64,000 nucleotides of DNA from Fasciolopsis buskii (taxonomy: Eukaryota; Platyhelminthes; Trematoda; Plagiorchiida; Fasciolidae), in NCBI GenBank assembly GCA_008360955.1, contig LUCM01004027.1, positions 1 to 64,000 on the forward strand, in the 5' to 3' direction. The stretch's first letter is position 1, and each line of letters opens with the position of its first letter. The notes beneath the pieces are model-generated. The model was not told the DNA's origin. It saw only the letters and a list, made by a program, of their open reading frames with translations, and searched no databases. Below are positions 36,203 through 48,941 of this stretch, in pieces. The position numbers and the translations under genes are program-made.

Positions 36203-36449
36203 GGCGTGAAAAGAAGTATGGTGCCAAAGCAACACACGGAGGACAGACAGTGGGGAAAATAACAAAACAACAGAATAACTGTTGTTTTGTTTCCGTCGTG
36301 CATATTTTTTGATTTTCTTGTCGGTGTTTTCGAATTATTTTCAGAGAGAATGAGTGTTACAGACAGGCTATACAGCAATTGCGCTGGTGTCTTCGGTTCT
36401 GAGTAATTTCCCTTAGCGAGTCCAACCAACAACAATCTCATTTCTTAGG

Positions 36450-37090
36450 CTTCAACCACGTAGGATGAAAGCACCTACCGAGGCCAAAACTGAAACTAAC
36501 TCCCTCCAACCTTTAAGCCAAGTCATGGCCAGACCGCAACGTTGCTTCTTCCAGCCTCGTCTAGCAAGTGCAAAATGAACACGAATAGGTTGACGATGGT
36601 CAGGCATACGCAATACATTTCCAAGCCACCGTACAGCAATTATTTCAGAGAAAGGATGACTATCTGCATCCATCACAAGACGATTTATCTCGCCATTAAT
36701 CATTCGATGTTCCCACCGGACACGAGAAATGCTTCGGAAACATCGGCAATCGAATGTAGGAATTCGTTGAGCATCCCCAAAATGGGTAGGCCAAGTCTCA
36801 CAGTCGTAAAGCAGAAAACTACGAACTGTGGCATTGTGCACCCTTCCCTTGAGAGAAAGCCGGATATCATGGCGGTGCTACGAGTGCAGCAGGTTCGCGC
36901 AATTCGTGAAGTAACCTCCATCCCAACACCTTCACTAGGTGTGATCAGGCTCCGGAGACGCTTGAAGCTATTGACTATCTCTAGCGGATCACTGCAAAGG
37001 ATGAGTGGATGTGCAGTCTCCTGCGAGTCTTGAAGAAGTATCTCGCATTTTAAAGGTGCAAAGCATATATCGTACCTAAAGTGGGGTAGA
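36450..37090 (-). mobile_element. RTE-like pol C-terminal fragment, second subfamily
   Basis: Two overlapping - strand frames give the typical RTE sequence order: KCEILLQD, an LCSDPLE segment, RSFLLYDCETWP, FDCRCFRSISRVRWEHR, VRWLGNVLRMPDHR and the C-terminal RGWKK region. The divergence from the 14-26 kb copies indicates a different, older subfamily. Frameshifts show it is dead. Confidence 0.75.
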
Positions 37091-37099
37091 AAATGGCAA

Positions 37100-39030
37100 A
37101 CATTACGTTCGAAATGTTTGTGGCCAAGTTCATCGAGAAGGGGACATAATACTGTCCTGAATGATATCACGGAAATTTCTTCCTCTCATCGTTTCATGGT
37201 CCCCACAGGTTATTATACTTATTAATTCAATAATATTTAGCATTTTATTTAATCACACGTGTCTGCCATTCATTAAAAGAATCTACTACCCAGCATTTGC
37301 TCATCTGTTACTTTTGTATGGCTTTTCGTCTTCTCGTTTTCTAGGCCAACCAGTCCAGAGTCCGTCGAACTTTACATTCCCTCATTCATATAATCTTACA
37401 ACCTTACTTCGCATTGACGCCTCATATGTCCTTTCTGTCCAGTATTGTCCCCCCTCCTTCAGTTACTCGTACTAAAGTTGGTATTTTATGTATTCTCGTC
37501 CCAGAACTGTAATTTGTCCAGGTGATGAGATCAATCTTTGATCATTTACTACGACAACCGCGTTGTTTGATGTGTGCTTTTTTTTACCTCGGTGTTCATC
37601 CATCTTTCAGTGGGCCGTTCGTGTTGACTGTCTGTTTCCTAGCCACGTCATGTTTCACTTTTCCGACTGGTTAGTAGTCCAAGGTAAAATATTCTGAATT
37701 TTACCCGTATAGTAGTACTACTCGTCCCCACTTCGAGACGGCATAGGCTGATGCTATGAAACGGTTGCTTATCTTTTCCCGGTGTTTTGTAGCTCGGACT
37801 GTCCGACAAATTAAAGGCCAGTTGTACATATGTTGAACTAGTCTCTGTGGACAAACACACGGCGATTACCCACTCTTTCCCTTTGATTTTAGAATCCAGT
37901 GTATGATTCAAAATTGCGGGCTGGGAACATAGCGATGCAGTTACAGAGAGATTATTCAAAGAAAAGCCAAGAAGACATCATGGAGAGAGATCATTAAGCA
38001 TAGAGCAATTGCTTGATGACGGGTTACTTGTATGAATCACGATTTGTTCGACCCAAACAGGCCAATGTTGAACAAAACCGGAATAAATTTTGAAGTTAAC
38101 AGAAGCGAGCGAGCGAGTGATAGAATGATCATTCACTAAACCAGATGTGTACGATTTTCAGAGAAAATTTTAGAACGAATGATAATTGATCATTTGGTCT
38201 AAGACTGGATTTCCCCCTTTTGGGGATGAGACAATGTTTAACCAAATCCAAAGCGAGCAACGGGTAACTTCGGAGAGGGCGTGGTTGAAGTCTACAGCTA
38301 CAAAGTATAGATAGTCAGACATGAATGAAACAAGACCAGGTATAAATGGATCACAGAACAGGTAAACAGCCTTTAGAAATAAAAAAGGAGTTTTGTACAT
38401 ATTGCAAATCGCTATTCTATGGGAAGATAAAACCTCGTGATGACACTGAAACGTCACAAACGGCCAAACCCGCCCTAGCATAACATGGTAACAATCCTAG
38501 ACGTGCCGGCCAATTCGGTAACCTTATAGATCGGAATACCATTGCCCATCTTCTTATGACGAACTCTATTTTGACCAAAGCACCGGACTTTTTCAGCCCC
38601 CAAAAAACAAGTTAAAATGCTCTAACGAAGTTGGAATTTTTGGATGAGGACCACACATGTGCTAACGTGAAACCAACAGTCCGAAATTGTGGTTACGTAG
38701 GACGTCTGCCCAAAATTGAACAGATCGTCCGTCTGTCTACTGAACACTTTCAAATTACTCAACAAGATTTACTTGGTTAATGGAAAATCTTGGCCAAATT
38801 TTTGTAACATCTAGGTTGCAGTATTCTTACACGCATTCCATTGTACAATAGAAACCAAGAGTAATATCGATTAGCTATATTCTACTGGACAAAAATGTAC
38901 CACGTCTGCGGATGGAAACGAAGTGCTTTTTTCTCACGCTTCCATTGTCCTCTAATGCGGTTGTTTAAATTACAGCTCTCTAAGATTAACAGAAATAAAA
39001 AAATTTTGGGAAAGAGGATGTCGTAACTTA
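37100..39030. other. No recognised gene
   Basis: Stop-rich. A - strand open frame at 38170-38481 is hydrophobic but unassigned. I looked here for a cysteine-rich second exon and found none. Confidence 0.45.
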
Positions 39031-39031
39031 C

Positions 39032-39107
39032 GGCCTACCGCTGCCGAGCCGTACTCCACTCCACAAAGCACTACTAGGACCCATAGAACGAGTTGAGTTT
39101 GCATCAT
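39032..39107 (-). CDS. Signal-peptide first exon of a secreted protein
   Basis: Reading the - strand, two adjacent ATG codons open a 25-codon exon whose product is a textbook signal peptide: a short polar start, a core rich in Leu and Val (about residues 5-14), and a small-residue region ending GSAA suitable for signal peptidase. It ends one base into a codon at a strong gtaagt donor (phase 1). A TATAAA box lies 36-41 nt upstream of the ATG. The mature part must be encoded further left. The only phase-compatible secreted-type exons found are the two 12-cysteine exons at 30825-30641 and 29821-29640, which would need introns of 8.2 and 9.2 kb. That pairing is inference. Too short to appear as a conventional ORF. 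Confidence 0.6.
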
Positions 39108-39142
39108 GCTCAATCTGTCGGGAAAACTGATCGAAAATCCAA

Positions 39143-39148
39143 TTTATA
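39143..39148 (-). promoter_or_regulatory. TATA box of the signal-peptide gene
   Basis: On the - strand the sequence actataaatt places TATAAA 36-41 nt before the ATG of the signal-peptide exon. If transcription starts about 30 nt downstream, the 5' leader would be only about 10 nt. The position supports a real first exon. Confidence 0.5.
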
Positions 39149-39159
39149 GTTTGTTCTGC

Positions 39160-42100
39160 ACAAGTTGGTACCTCTTGGAGTTTTTGATGTAACCGATTTT
39201 TGTGAACTGCACTGAATTTGAGCCTAATGGGTAACTTAGAAAAACGTTACTTAGCTTGTGCTGTTAACAGTGGAAGTCAGGAGTGTAAAACAAGGGCGCA
39301 ACTTCAAACCCGATTACACCCGTTACATTTAAAAGCACGAAAACGAGAGAAATGGAAATTGTTTTTGTGAGAAAATGCAGCCAGTTGCAAAGTTTTCAGA
39401 TTAGAACAACATTTCCTCAGCAGGGGATTAAATCTATCGAACAAATCATGACGACAGGAGCATAATTTAAGAATCTTTAGCTAAGAGCACGAACATGAGT
39501 AAAACTAATTCTGGTGACTCACTAGAAGCTCATTTGAAACATTAGGAGCTTGGACGAATGAAAAGTCCATTTAAGAATCGGTAGATTTTCGTTGGTCAAG
39601 CAAGGGAACACAAGGCCCGAAAGTATCGGTTTTTCTTCTCATTAATATGTTTCGCATACGAATAAATGAACAAAATTTGCCCGGAAGCATACGACTGGTT
39701 TCGTGGTTAAGGCCGCTCCTCAGGTTTGTGTACTCGGGTACTCTCCTGTCCAACCATTCCTACACTAGTGCACTGCTTGGTTTCGCCTAGAATCTTATCC
39801 GGATCGTTAGGAGCGTTCCTAATTAACTAACGTCGTTCTTCCTTTGATGTTTATATAACCACAGAAGGTTGTTCCCATTACTACTGAGGAGCGCTGATAA
39901 ATATCATACATATATATATATATATGTATGTATATAAAGAGCCACCTTAGAGTAGGATAACAGAGCATTTGTGTACAAAAATGCCGGTCGCGTACAAAAA
40001 CAAACTACTTTTCATGGGTGAACGGTTTTACTCGTTTTTTCGTGGTACCACTTTCAATTTCGCAGAGCAGTAGGACTTCTGCATCAAAAGCGACATCGTG
40101 TGTGTACTGTGCACAGGAAAACAGCTGCTACAAACTAAGAAGTACCTTCTACGGCAACCCAAGTTGAATCAATCTCATTCACTAGATTCACAAGAAAGCA
40201 GATCGATCCTGGAAACCGTTTCCGGAGAAATTTTTTTCATCCATCCATATGCGATACATAGTACCGAGATTAAAAAGCTAATTCTGGTGACTTCAAAAAG
40301 CTCGTGATACTTCCAGTCCTTTTTCATGCTAATATCGTTAGATGAACTGGCAAAAAATATACGGAAGTGATCGAGGGACGGATGTTGTATGTTACGGTAA
40401 ATGCCGATGAAGCAAAGTGTGAATGCCGCGTCATTCGAGATATGCAGTCAAATTTCCTAGGTTTGCCTTTTGTGTTTGGGTGTCCGTGCACAGAGACCAA
40501 TTGATAATAAATCAGATTTGGCGAGAAATCTTTTATTCATGATCCTACTAATACTAAAAACATTCAAGCAAGAAAAGCATGGAACGGTCGATTAAAGGTT
40601 TAAAAAGCAGAGAAAGACAAAGCCGTCGGTCGTCTCGATTCCAGTTCAATCCCATTGTTGAATCCATCAAGAATGGCCAAATGACTTCAGGCTGATCAGC
40701 ACGAGTGTTGCTTGTTTTCACAATCAAATGAATTTCATAGGTTCGTTCAAACAGAAGCCCATTGGCCGACTGTCTCCAACCTCACTTTCGGTTTACATTT
40801 CGAACAGCGCCCCCGGTCACCTCTGAACGTTCCAGAACTAGGACAAATGGCTGATTCCAAACCTACCTCCGGCTTTCAGTCGATCTGATTCTCGCTCCGT
40901 GCATCATTCACCTGATGCCAAATGGGTTAGCCAAGCAGTCCTGTTTTTTCAGACATAATATGACCCCACTGTTGGATCACTCAAGGTACGAAACCCAAAT
41001 GACCTTGAGTTATTGGCATCGTCTCGTAGCCTGATATTACAGTATCATATTCCGCGACGTTGTAGATGTGGAGTGATGGATTAAGAAATACCTGCTAGTA
41101 ATCCAACAACGGCTGACCAGGTTTTGTTGGCTCGGCTCAGCAAAGCGTAAATTGTGAATGCGGTCAATCCCCACCTTTCAGTTCTTGCTCTTATTTTACT
41201 ATACAGCGGTAATCTTGAGGTGAATATCTTGGCATTTGGAAATAAATAACCTTTTTTGTTTTCGTCTATGTTAGGAGTAAAAGCGTTAATCGTCCTGCCT
41301 TATTGGCACAATTATGCATGCGGCCTCCACGACAAAGTTTGCAATCGACTGTCGCACGGCGGAGCAATCCGAACGTGTGACATTCATTCCCAAATGGTAC
41401 TATTTCAATCGCCTGATCTTTGTCGGCCGAAGCAGTTTTAAGCAGTGGGTTTGTATCATTTCGCCGCAAAACCTCTATTTGGCAAGTCGAAACGTTGGCG
41501 AATTACATCTACCAACAATGCTGTGTCATTAACATCATATCATTCACAATTAAGACCAATACATGACTCATTGCTTTTTCGATACATTCCTTACATCATT
41601 TCGTCCTAAGCCAGCAGCCCCTCCTGGAAATACTGCGCACAGTTGTGTAACTAGAAAAGAAAAAAACAAGATTGTACGTATATAATTTGTACAAATCCGA
41701 ATACTGATCACGTGCCGTCAAAATGATGGCGAGGCAGAAAAATAATAAGTGAGAGAATGGAAAGGAAACAATATACGTGGTTCATACACATTATAGTTTC
41801 TCTAACCTCCGTATCTACATCATCGACTATCCATCGGGATCTACGGTTCCCTTGTGGGCTTGATACCACCCGATTTCCCAAACCGAAATAGAGAGTTAAC
41901 CTAGAGGAACCTAAACCGATCCTTTGACCACAGGGTCAGCCCCACAAGTTAACAGGACGACCTGAGGGCCATGGAACCCAACAGGGACTGATGACTTTTG
42001 GCTCGGTCCATGGGGCCTTCGGATAAGGTGGTAGTCATCCTGGATCCCCAACGTATCCCTTCGCCACAGACGTCGATGAGCATACAGCTGTGTGCTTTTG

Positions 42101-45100
42101 AATATTCTGTTGTTGGTCTGGAATCAGGGTTTATCCATCTCCGCTAGACTGGTTACCAGAGACCAGTCGACACGGTGGATGGCCCCGGGGCATTCAGCCT
42201 TATCCTCGCACTTTAGTGGGAGCACCACCACGAGAAACCAATGCAGACGCAAGGTCATTTGGCAGCACGTTGAGAGTCGTTCGGAGAGAGTATACGACCG
42301 GAGCCTGAGAAACCCGACCCCAAACACGTTAAGGCAACAGAGGACCACTGAGAAAGAGTTGTATGCCATAACAACCTTAGAAAAAGCTTTTATCGGTATG
42401 TATTGTCAATACTCCTTTAAGTTGTATTACTCTATTGTCACTCAAAGGATTCTCGCAAAACTGTGATGAGCAGAAAAGTGTTCGGAATTTTCCATTGAAA
42501 TCAGACTTTGTTTTCATTCCCAAAAGTAAGAAACAACAAAGTTACCGTAGTTTACTTCAGAATGATAAGTCCAGATTTTCAAAGAACACGTGTGATATCA
42601 AGATGGAAATCCGAAGAATCGCCATTTTCGGGACGGTGATCACTGTCCAATGTGATCGGATTTAGGAATACGGTGGTTGATACATCATTCGTTTCTCCTA
42701 GTAACTGTTCTGCTTTCAAATGTTTATTTTGAAATATAATTTTGATAGCTGGAGCAAAAAAAAAGAAATCCAAATGATATTTCACATCTTTCAGAACTTG
42801 ATGCTTTTTTGGTCATTACATTATCAATTCATCGCTTCTGGTTTCGTTAAAAATGAAAGAACATACCTCGAGAGAACTGTCTGCTTGGAACTTGGGAGCC
42901 TTAACTGATCGATATGACCCATCTGCATGACATTTTTGCTTGGCCTTCAGTCACAAAGGGAGAAGAATTCGCAAAATCGACGGGTGGCAGCTGAGAAAAT
43001 GTCATCGTACAATATCCGACGAGGGATAAGTCAAGTCACTTCTCAAGCATCCTAAGATAACTGACAGTCGATACAATAAGCTGAGTAGGGCGTACTGGTA
43101 TCCGTCGCACGTCCAGCGGTGATATGAGTTATTTGTTTCGGGCTGCCACGTCAAGGATGCATTGAGTGTAGTATTTAGCGAATTCTGAATCTGTTTAATG
43201 GAAATATTTTCGGTTGCTTTTGGAAATAATTTATTCTAAAATATTGCTACCGATCGTCACCAGCAACACTAAAGCTCGGGGACGGTAACCTCATAGATGT
43301 GACAATTAGCTGTGCGAGAAATGTACAAACTGACAGTATGATGTTGCGCAAATACAAAAAAATCTACTTCACTGTGTCTGGAGCGGTGAATCTATGATTC
43401 CTTGCCTCAAACCACTCAGTTCCGTTGCTCACACACTATCGTCGGAATACAAACACTAGTGTTCGTTGGTACCTCGCAGCACCGACCGACCAGCTGGGAA
43501 ATACAGATAGTAAATATTATCGAAAATAACGGCTTAAAATTAGACGCATCGCTCATTTACATCAACTGGTGTCGCCGAATTTGTGCGGACGAGTTGCAGA
43601 ACCCACTCGGTCAAGTTTATTTGACGAGGAAATATCGTAATGCGGAAAAGTTGGTTTATGCGCAAATCTCGAATTGGATTAACGTCGCGCGTTGGGCCGA
43701 TTGTTTTGAGGCATTTCAAATGAATTACTTCATCCCATTAGGAATTGTTATTTCTAGTGTTTTTAGCCACACGTGTTGAAAATTCGTTCCAAACGTATTA
43801 AAACCGTTTGGTGACGTTATTCGAAAAATGTGTTTGCGAACACATTGTCTGATCCATACCGAATTTATGTGCCGACAAATCGACAACCTCCTTAGACGTA
43901 TAATTCAGTTGCACAAAATTTTCATGTATTCCGCAATACCCAAAACGGGAATCTATTTTGAATCGTTAGCATGAACAAAATCACTCCAGGAACACGAGAC
44001 CGATTTCTTGGCTATTGTCTCTCATCAGACAAACAAACCGAAGCAGGTACTCTCTAGTCCTAGCTTCCCCGTACGTATAGATTCCTTTGCTCGGTGGGCA
44101 CTGGAATCTCCTTTGAATTAGTAGGAACGTGGATAGATGAATTCACGTAAGAGGCGTATAGATGACCAGATAGAAGAGTATTGTGTATGCAAATCTGACG
44201 AGCCGCGAAACCGGGCGTGTGCCATTCATCAGCATGTAAAATACGCTAGTAACAGCAAAAAAACAGAATACCAAATTTGCATGTACAGTGTACTCACACT
44301 ATGACGTTGTTTAGCTGTCAAATGCTTAGTACACTAATCCGATAGAAAAGTATATCCCACGTAGGATGGAGGCTATCCGAAACGGGCAATCATGACTCCA
44401 AACCGAAAGACGAAAATCCCACATCCCAATGGATAACAGCACACTCCCGTCTAGCATCAAAGGAGGCTAGGCCTAACCTATGACCCAGGAGATGGCAAAC
44501 TTGTAATCCACGTAGAGATCATTGACCAGAACAGAAATAGCGAAAATCACAAATCGAATTTGACACGTGTCTTGGATGTATGGAAGGAAGAGAGAAAGAA
44601 CGTGGAAGTTCAGAGGTAATGTGAAAATGTGGATACAACTCAAAAAGATCAAAGCTGTCGAGAATTGATCGAAGCCGGACGTAAAGCTTTTGAATGACAA
44701 GTATGTCATGGAAAAAAGATGACGGATATGAAGATGAATGAAACCGGATGAGGAAGTGTGTGCACGTGCAGTGTGAAAGCTGTCCTTATGAACCAGAGGA
44801 GGAGAAAGAAAGTACAAGCTGGTCCTGGGAACACAAAATGGGAGTGCACGGTCAGCAGCCAATCTTTTCTTTTTTTTGGACCGGTGAGAGCTGGGTGGTA
44901 ATGAACCCAATGGCAGTCGAGAGGGACTGGTCAATCCCGACCCGTGAGGCGAAGAGGTCAAGAACGAAAGTAGCATAAAAATGATAGTTTTTGCATCATG
45001 ATATGAAGATTATTTGATCAAATCACAAAAAAGAGAAACACTCGAACAGAGGGATTCGAATTTGTAAAATGTGAACCGTGTGCCACTTCGCGTGAATGAC

Positions 45101-47850
45101 CAAGCGCACGAGTGAGACATTTCAATAAAGCCACGAACGAATGACAAACGCTTACATACGACGTTATATGTGAAATTTGTGGAGCAACGAGATTGTTACG
45201 TCGTCACTAGTGAGACTGGAGTTTCGAGTAGATGGATGGGCGAAATTTGTAGTGAATAAATTTGAGAATGATAATAGGGATGCAACTGATCGCTGTGATC
45301 GCTAACACGCGCCACAAGAACCCGACCGTGCGCAGAAAATTCGGATCTGAAAAGTGAACGACAAGGATAATCGAGATGAAAACAGGCGTAAAATCTTGAA
45401 CTACGGGTTGGTTGAGAACTACCCTGTCGGAAACGTTTGACTGTGAAACCTATGCTGGAAAATTCAATGCCCAGTGGCCTAACGCTATACGCGGTCGGCT
45501 AAACCGATTGGAAATCATTAGCTTTTTCCATTAGACGGAAAACATGTTCCAAGGAACTTTCGGTACTATCAGAGGCCGGTTCAACAACCAAAAGCTTAGA
45601 AGGTAGAATAGTCCAACAGAATCTAGGAAGCGATTTGTCAAGGGCGAGAAAAAACCAAATCAAATTAAAATGAATTTACATTCCAAAAAACCGGCTGTAA
45701 CTCGTTTTGTTTTGCATTTCGTTGCATAATATCATTCCACGAGGCACACGCAATGGCCTTTAAAAATGCATGGATTCCAATCCTCAAAAGAGTGCTGAGA
45801 GCCGTTTCATCGCATACCATTCGAGTGCGCGCGCCAGTATGTTTCAACAATTATATATCCACATCCATATATATATATATATATGCGTTAAAACTGAAGT
45901 AGGCATCTTCAGTGAAGAAGTATTTGCTTAGTTTTCAATACGTCTGTTATTAAGACATGCGTACTATCCGTATATTACGTAAGGAGCATACTTTATAGCC
46001 TCAGTGGTTTACAGTGCTCAGAGAGCCGGCGACCATGATCCAGAAAAGTAAAGCGGCAGAATAGCAATCGATTCCAATAGGTCAGTTATGGTAACGAGCT
46101 TGACGTCCACAAATTGTAATCCGGCAGAAGATTAACCATTTGTCGATGGGCGAACCAGGCAGTACCACAAACGCAACTCACCATTGAGAAACCATGGAAG
46201 AGTTTGTCCATCTTTGTTAGGAGTTATCAGCAGTGCATATCCACCGTACCCGACAGGAATCGGATGACTTTCAACGGTTTATCGAACATTAACGCCTTGT
46301 GATAACGGATACGCACTGATGATGATTCCAAAACAAAGGTAAAGTAGCCGTGTAGTGTTTGCTTAATGGTGAGTTCGTCATTGATGCTCCATGATGAATC
46401 CTTTGGAAATTGCCTTAGATTCTATACTGCGAAAAACCACCTATTAGCCATCCCACTATAAGCGAAAACGAGAAATACAAAGCTGGGTGAACAAATGAGA
46501 GGCTTAGTTTACCTCTAAGTAGTCTACACAACTATCAAGTCTGCATTATTATGCACTGATTTTGGTTTCTACCTCGAAACATTGATTATTAACTGATAGG
46601 AGAAAAATCCTAAGATTGTAAGTCAACGGAGCCATTCGGAACGGAGAACATTTTTAATATTACCGACAAGGGCACATAGCCATACCGTATCCAATCACCG
46701 CATTGGAAGGATGTCGCGGACGCCCACCCGGTAACCAAACTCGACCGATTCGGAAAAGCATACCAGTCAGCGTTTTTATACCTTGCTGACAGGTCATTGG
46801 GTTATCTAACTTGATTCTCGCCTTTAAAAGGTTGAATTAATGAATATCCCAAAAAAAGATAATAAGGAATAAGCTGAGGAGATGCTTTTTCTCTTCATCA
46901 TTCCCTCAGTTTTCGGTTGCGACTAATCGCCTGAAACTTGTTAGCATGCCGGGAATCGGAACAATCGACGAAGATACAGTTAGAACGAGATGTGAAAAGT
47001 GACTGGACGAGAAGAGTGCATCGTTTAAATTTTCCCCAATCAATCGACCATGTAGCCTTTGGCACCATCATAACACTGAACCGGGCAGCATACGATAATC
47101 ACACCCTCCTCTCACGTGCTCACCAAGCTTTGGAAGCACAATGTTCGGCAAAAAAGTTCACTGTTGTTTGTCGAGCTTCAGAATATTCTGGTACACTTTG
47201 ACGTGACTCGTTTACAAGGACATGGCTGAACAATTGTGAGTAGAGGCTGAAAAATGTCGCGGACCCGGTCAGAATTAGACGTTGTGCGATAAATCTTGAT
47301 GAGAAAAAATGTAGAACCGTTGTAAGCGAGGCATCTGTTTTCACAGTGACCGGTAGGCGATTGAATGTTACGTCGTAAAAATATCCCTCATTTGGTGGCG
47401 GTTCTCAGCATAACATAACGAAACCACGAAGGCAACTTAAACAGTCCGCCGGGCAAACATTCCCGTGAATAAATCGTGATCGAGAGGTCCCACAAAATGA
47501 GGTCATAGTAATCACGAGCTGAAATCACAAGAACCAAACGCAATTTTAAATGTGTACCTTCTACAATTCCGATCGCCCACACGAATATATGTTCACGCAA
47601 AAACTCATACGAGGCACATAAAAATGAAGACCGTCTGATATGCAATCAAAATCCGGAGTCAAGTCTAAAAGCTAACGAACACCAAGTGTTTGGGCGCGCA
47701 AGGTTAACCGTGATCCATCGGTCCGAAAGTAAGTGTGCTTAAGGCGAACAGTCAAGAAGGGAGAGATCCTCTAATGGTGACAACGAAACTCTCAGGTGAT
47801 GATGCGGTGCTACCATGTTTCATCGCACTTTTTTCCTTTATTCTTTGTCT
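39160..47850. other. Long stretch without a recognised gene
   Basis: Contains open frames such as 43402-43779 (+), 44473-44976 (-) and 42092-42466 (+), none with identifiable domains. A weakly related inverted pair lies at about 39640-39700 and 40195-40290. The missing ATP9 terminal exon might lie here, but I could not find it. Confidence 0.4.
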
Positions 47851-47859
47851 TTTACTTCC

Positions 47860-48010
47860 GTTATTAATGAAATGACAATGTACATCATTTGTCAGGAACA
47901 GGACCGTGGCCAACAGAGGGCTGCCAAGTGGAGAAGTTGACCGGCAGTTGAAGGACTCGAACCCAGGACATCCACGTCAAAACACCTTATTCGCCTGGCC
48001 ACCGCCGGCC
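47860..48010 (-). repeat. tRNA-derived SINE, copy 3
   Basis: - strand copy with tggccaggcg as A box and gggttcgagtcct as B box, more diverged than copies 1 and 2. The body end is ttattaatgaaatgacaatg on the + strand. A tail-only piece with the same end lies at about 53810-53840. Confidence 0.7.
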
Positions 48011-48737
48011 AAAAGTTGCACGTCGTAAACAACCATCCAATTCAATTTTCGTCAGCACAGTTTTGTTTAGTCGGAAAAAGTAGATTTCGATTAAGAATAC
48101 GGTCTTGTGAACCGTTTATTGATCAACCGTCAAGGAAATTTGCGCTTGAAATAGGATTCGAGTTGGTGCGTTTAAGGAAACAGTGAAAATTGAACATTTG
48201 GATTAATAAATCTAGTCAGACGAAGAAGAATGATACCACTAGCATGAAAAGTACTCTCCAAGGGAATAGCAGACCGCCTCAAACGAGAAGCGGGACCGAT
48301 AAACCAGAGATTGCTATCAACCAGCTATTATCGATCATAAACTGAGAAATAGACTGTCAGGACATCCAAAAATGTTTCAAATACACTGCTGATCAAACTA
48401 GTCTCGGCCCAAAAAAGCATTTCGATTATAATGAGGGCTTAGTGCTAATGATTCTCGAAAGGGTATTTTTTCAGCGGCATGCAACGGTAGTATGCATTCA
48501 GCCTGGTAGAAACCACGGACATCGCACACGGTGGTGTCGTTAGAGGAAATATTGAGGCTTAGCCCGGATGTGACACACGAAATCGCCCATCTCGAGTTTG
48601 AGTTCCGTTAGGAGACTCTCGAACACTCACTCACACAAACACAAGAAAACATTCGCCGATTCATTTATGCTCTCCCACTCACTACTTAGGTCACTCATTC
48701 TCATGTGGATACACACGGCTAAAAATTTGGTACTCAC

Positions 48738-48941
48738 CAAAATAGTCCGTCATGATCACAAGTGTCAGCGCGTAAATCGCCAGACTGATCACCTCAGCCA
48801 ATATCATGAGCAAATGCCACGTTCGGATCGTGATTGCCACCATGAGGAGTTCGGTGAGTAGAAGCGCGGTGAATGTGATCGAGACAACGTGAATAAATTC
48901 GTCCTCGAACAACAGTAACGCGCCGTACATGATAACAGCAC
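48738..48941 (-). CDS. ATP9-like exon F (penultimate membrane segments)
   Basis: A 204 nt exon after a ctgttag acceptor, beginning in phase 1 ([13 protein letters not shown]) and ending TDYFG before a good gtgagt donor. It encodes two or three C-terminal helices including [15 protein letters not shown]. The remaining C-terminal tail expected from ATP9 proteins was not found downstream on the - strand. If the donor were ignored, translation would run on about 15 codons to a stop. Confidence 0.92.

Noticed and set aside
36094..36441. Open frames on both strands rich in Tyr-Ile repeats
   Set aside because: They are direct products of the (TA)n microsatellite.
44473..44976. 167-codon open frame on the - strand
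   Set aside because: Serine, phenylalanine and hydrophobic-rich with no domain, no splice context and an overlapping open frame on the other strand; likely chance.
46938..47344. Overlapping + and - strand open frames near 47 kb as candidates for the ATP9 terminal exon
   Set aside because: Neither contains the conserved C-terminal ATP9 residues or a phase-compatible acceptor that yields them.
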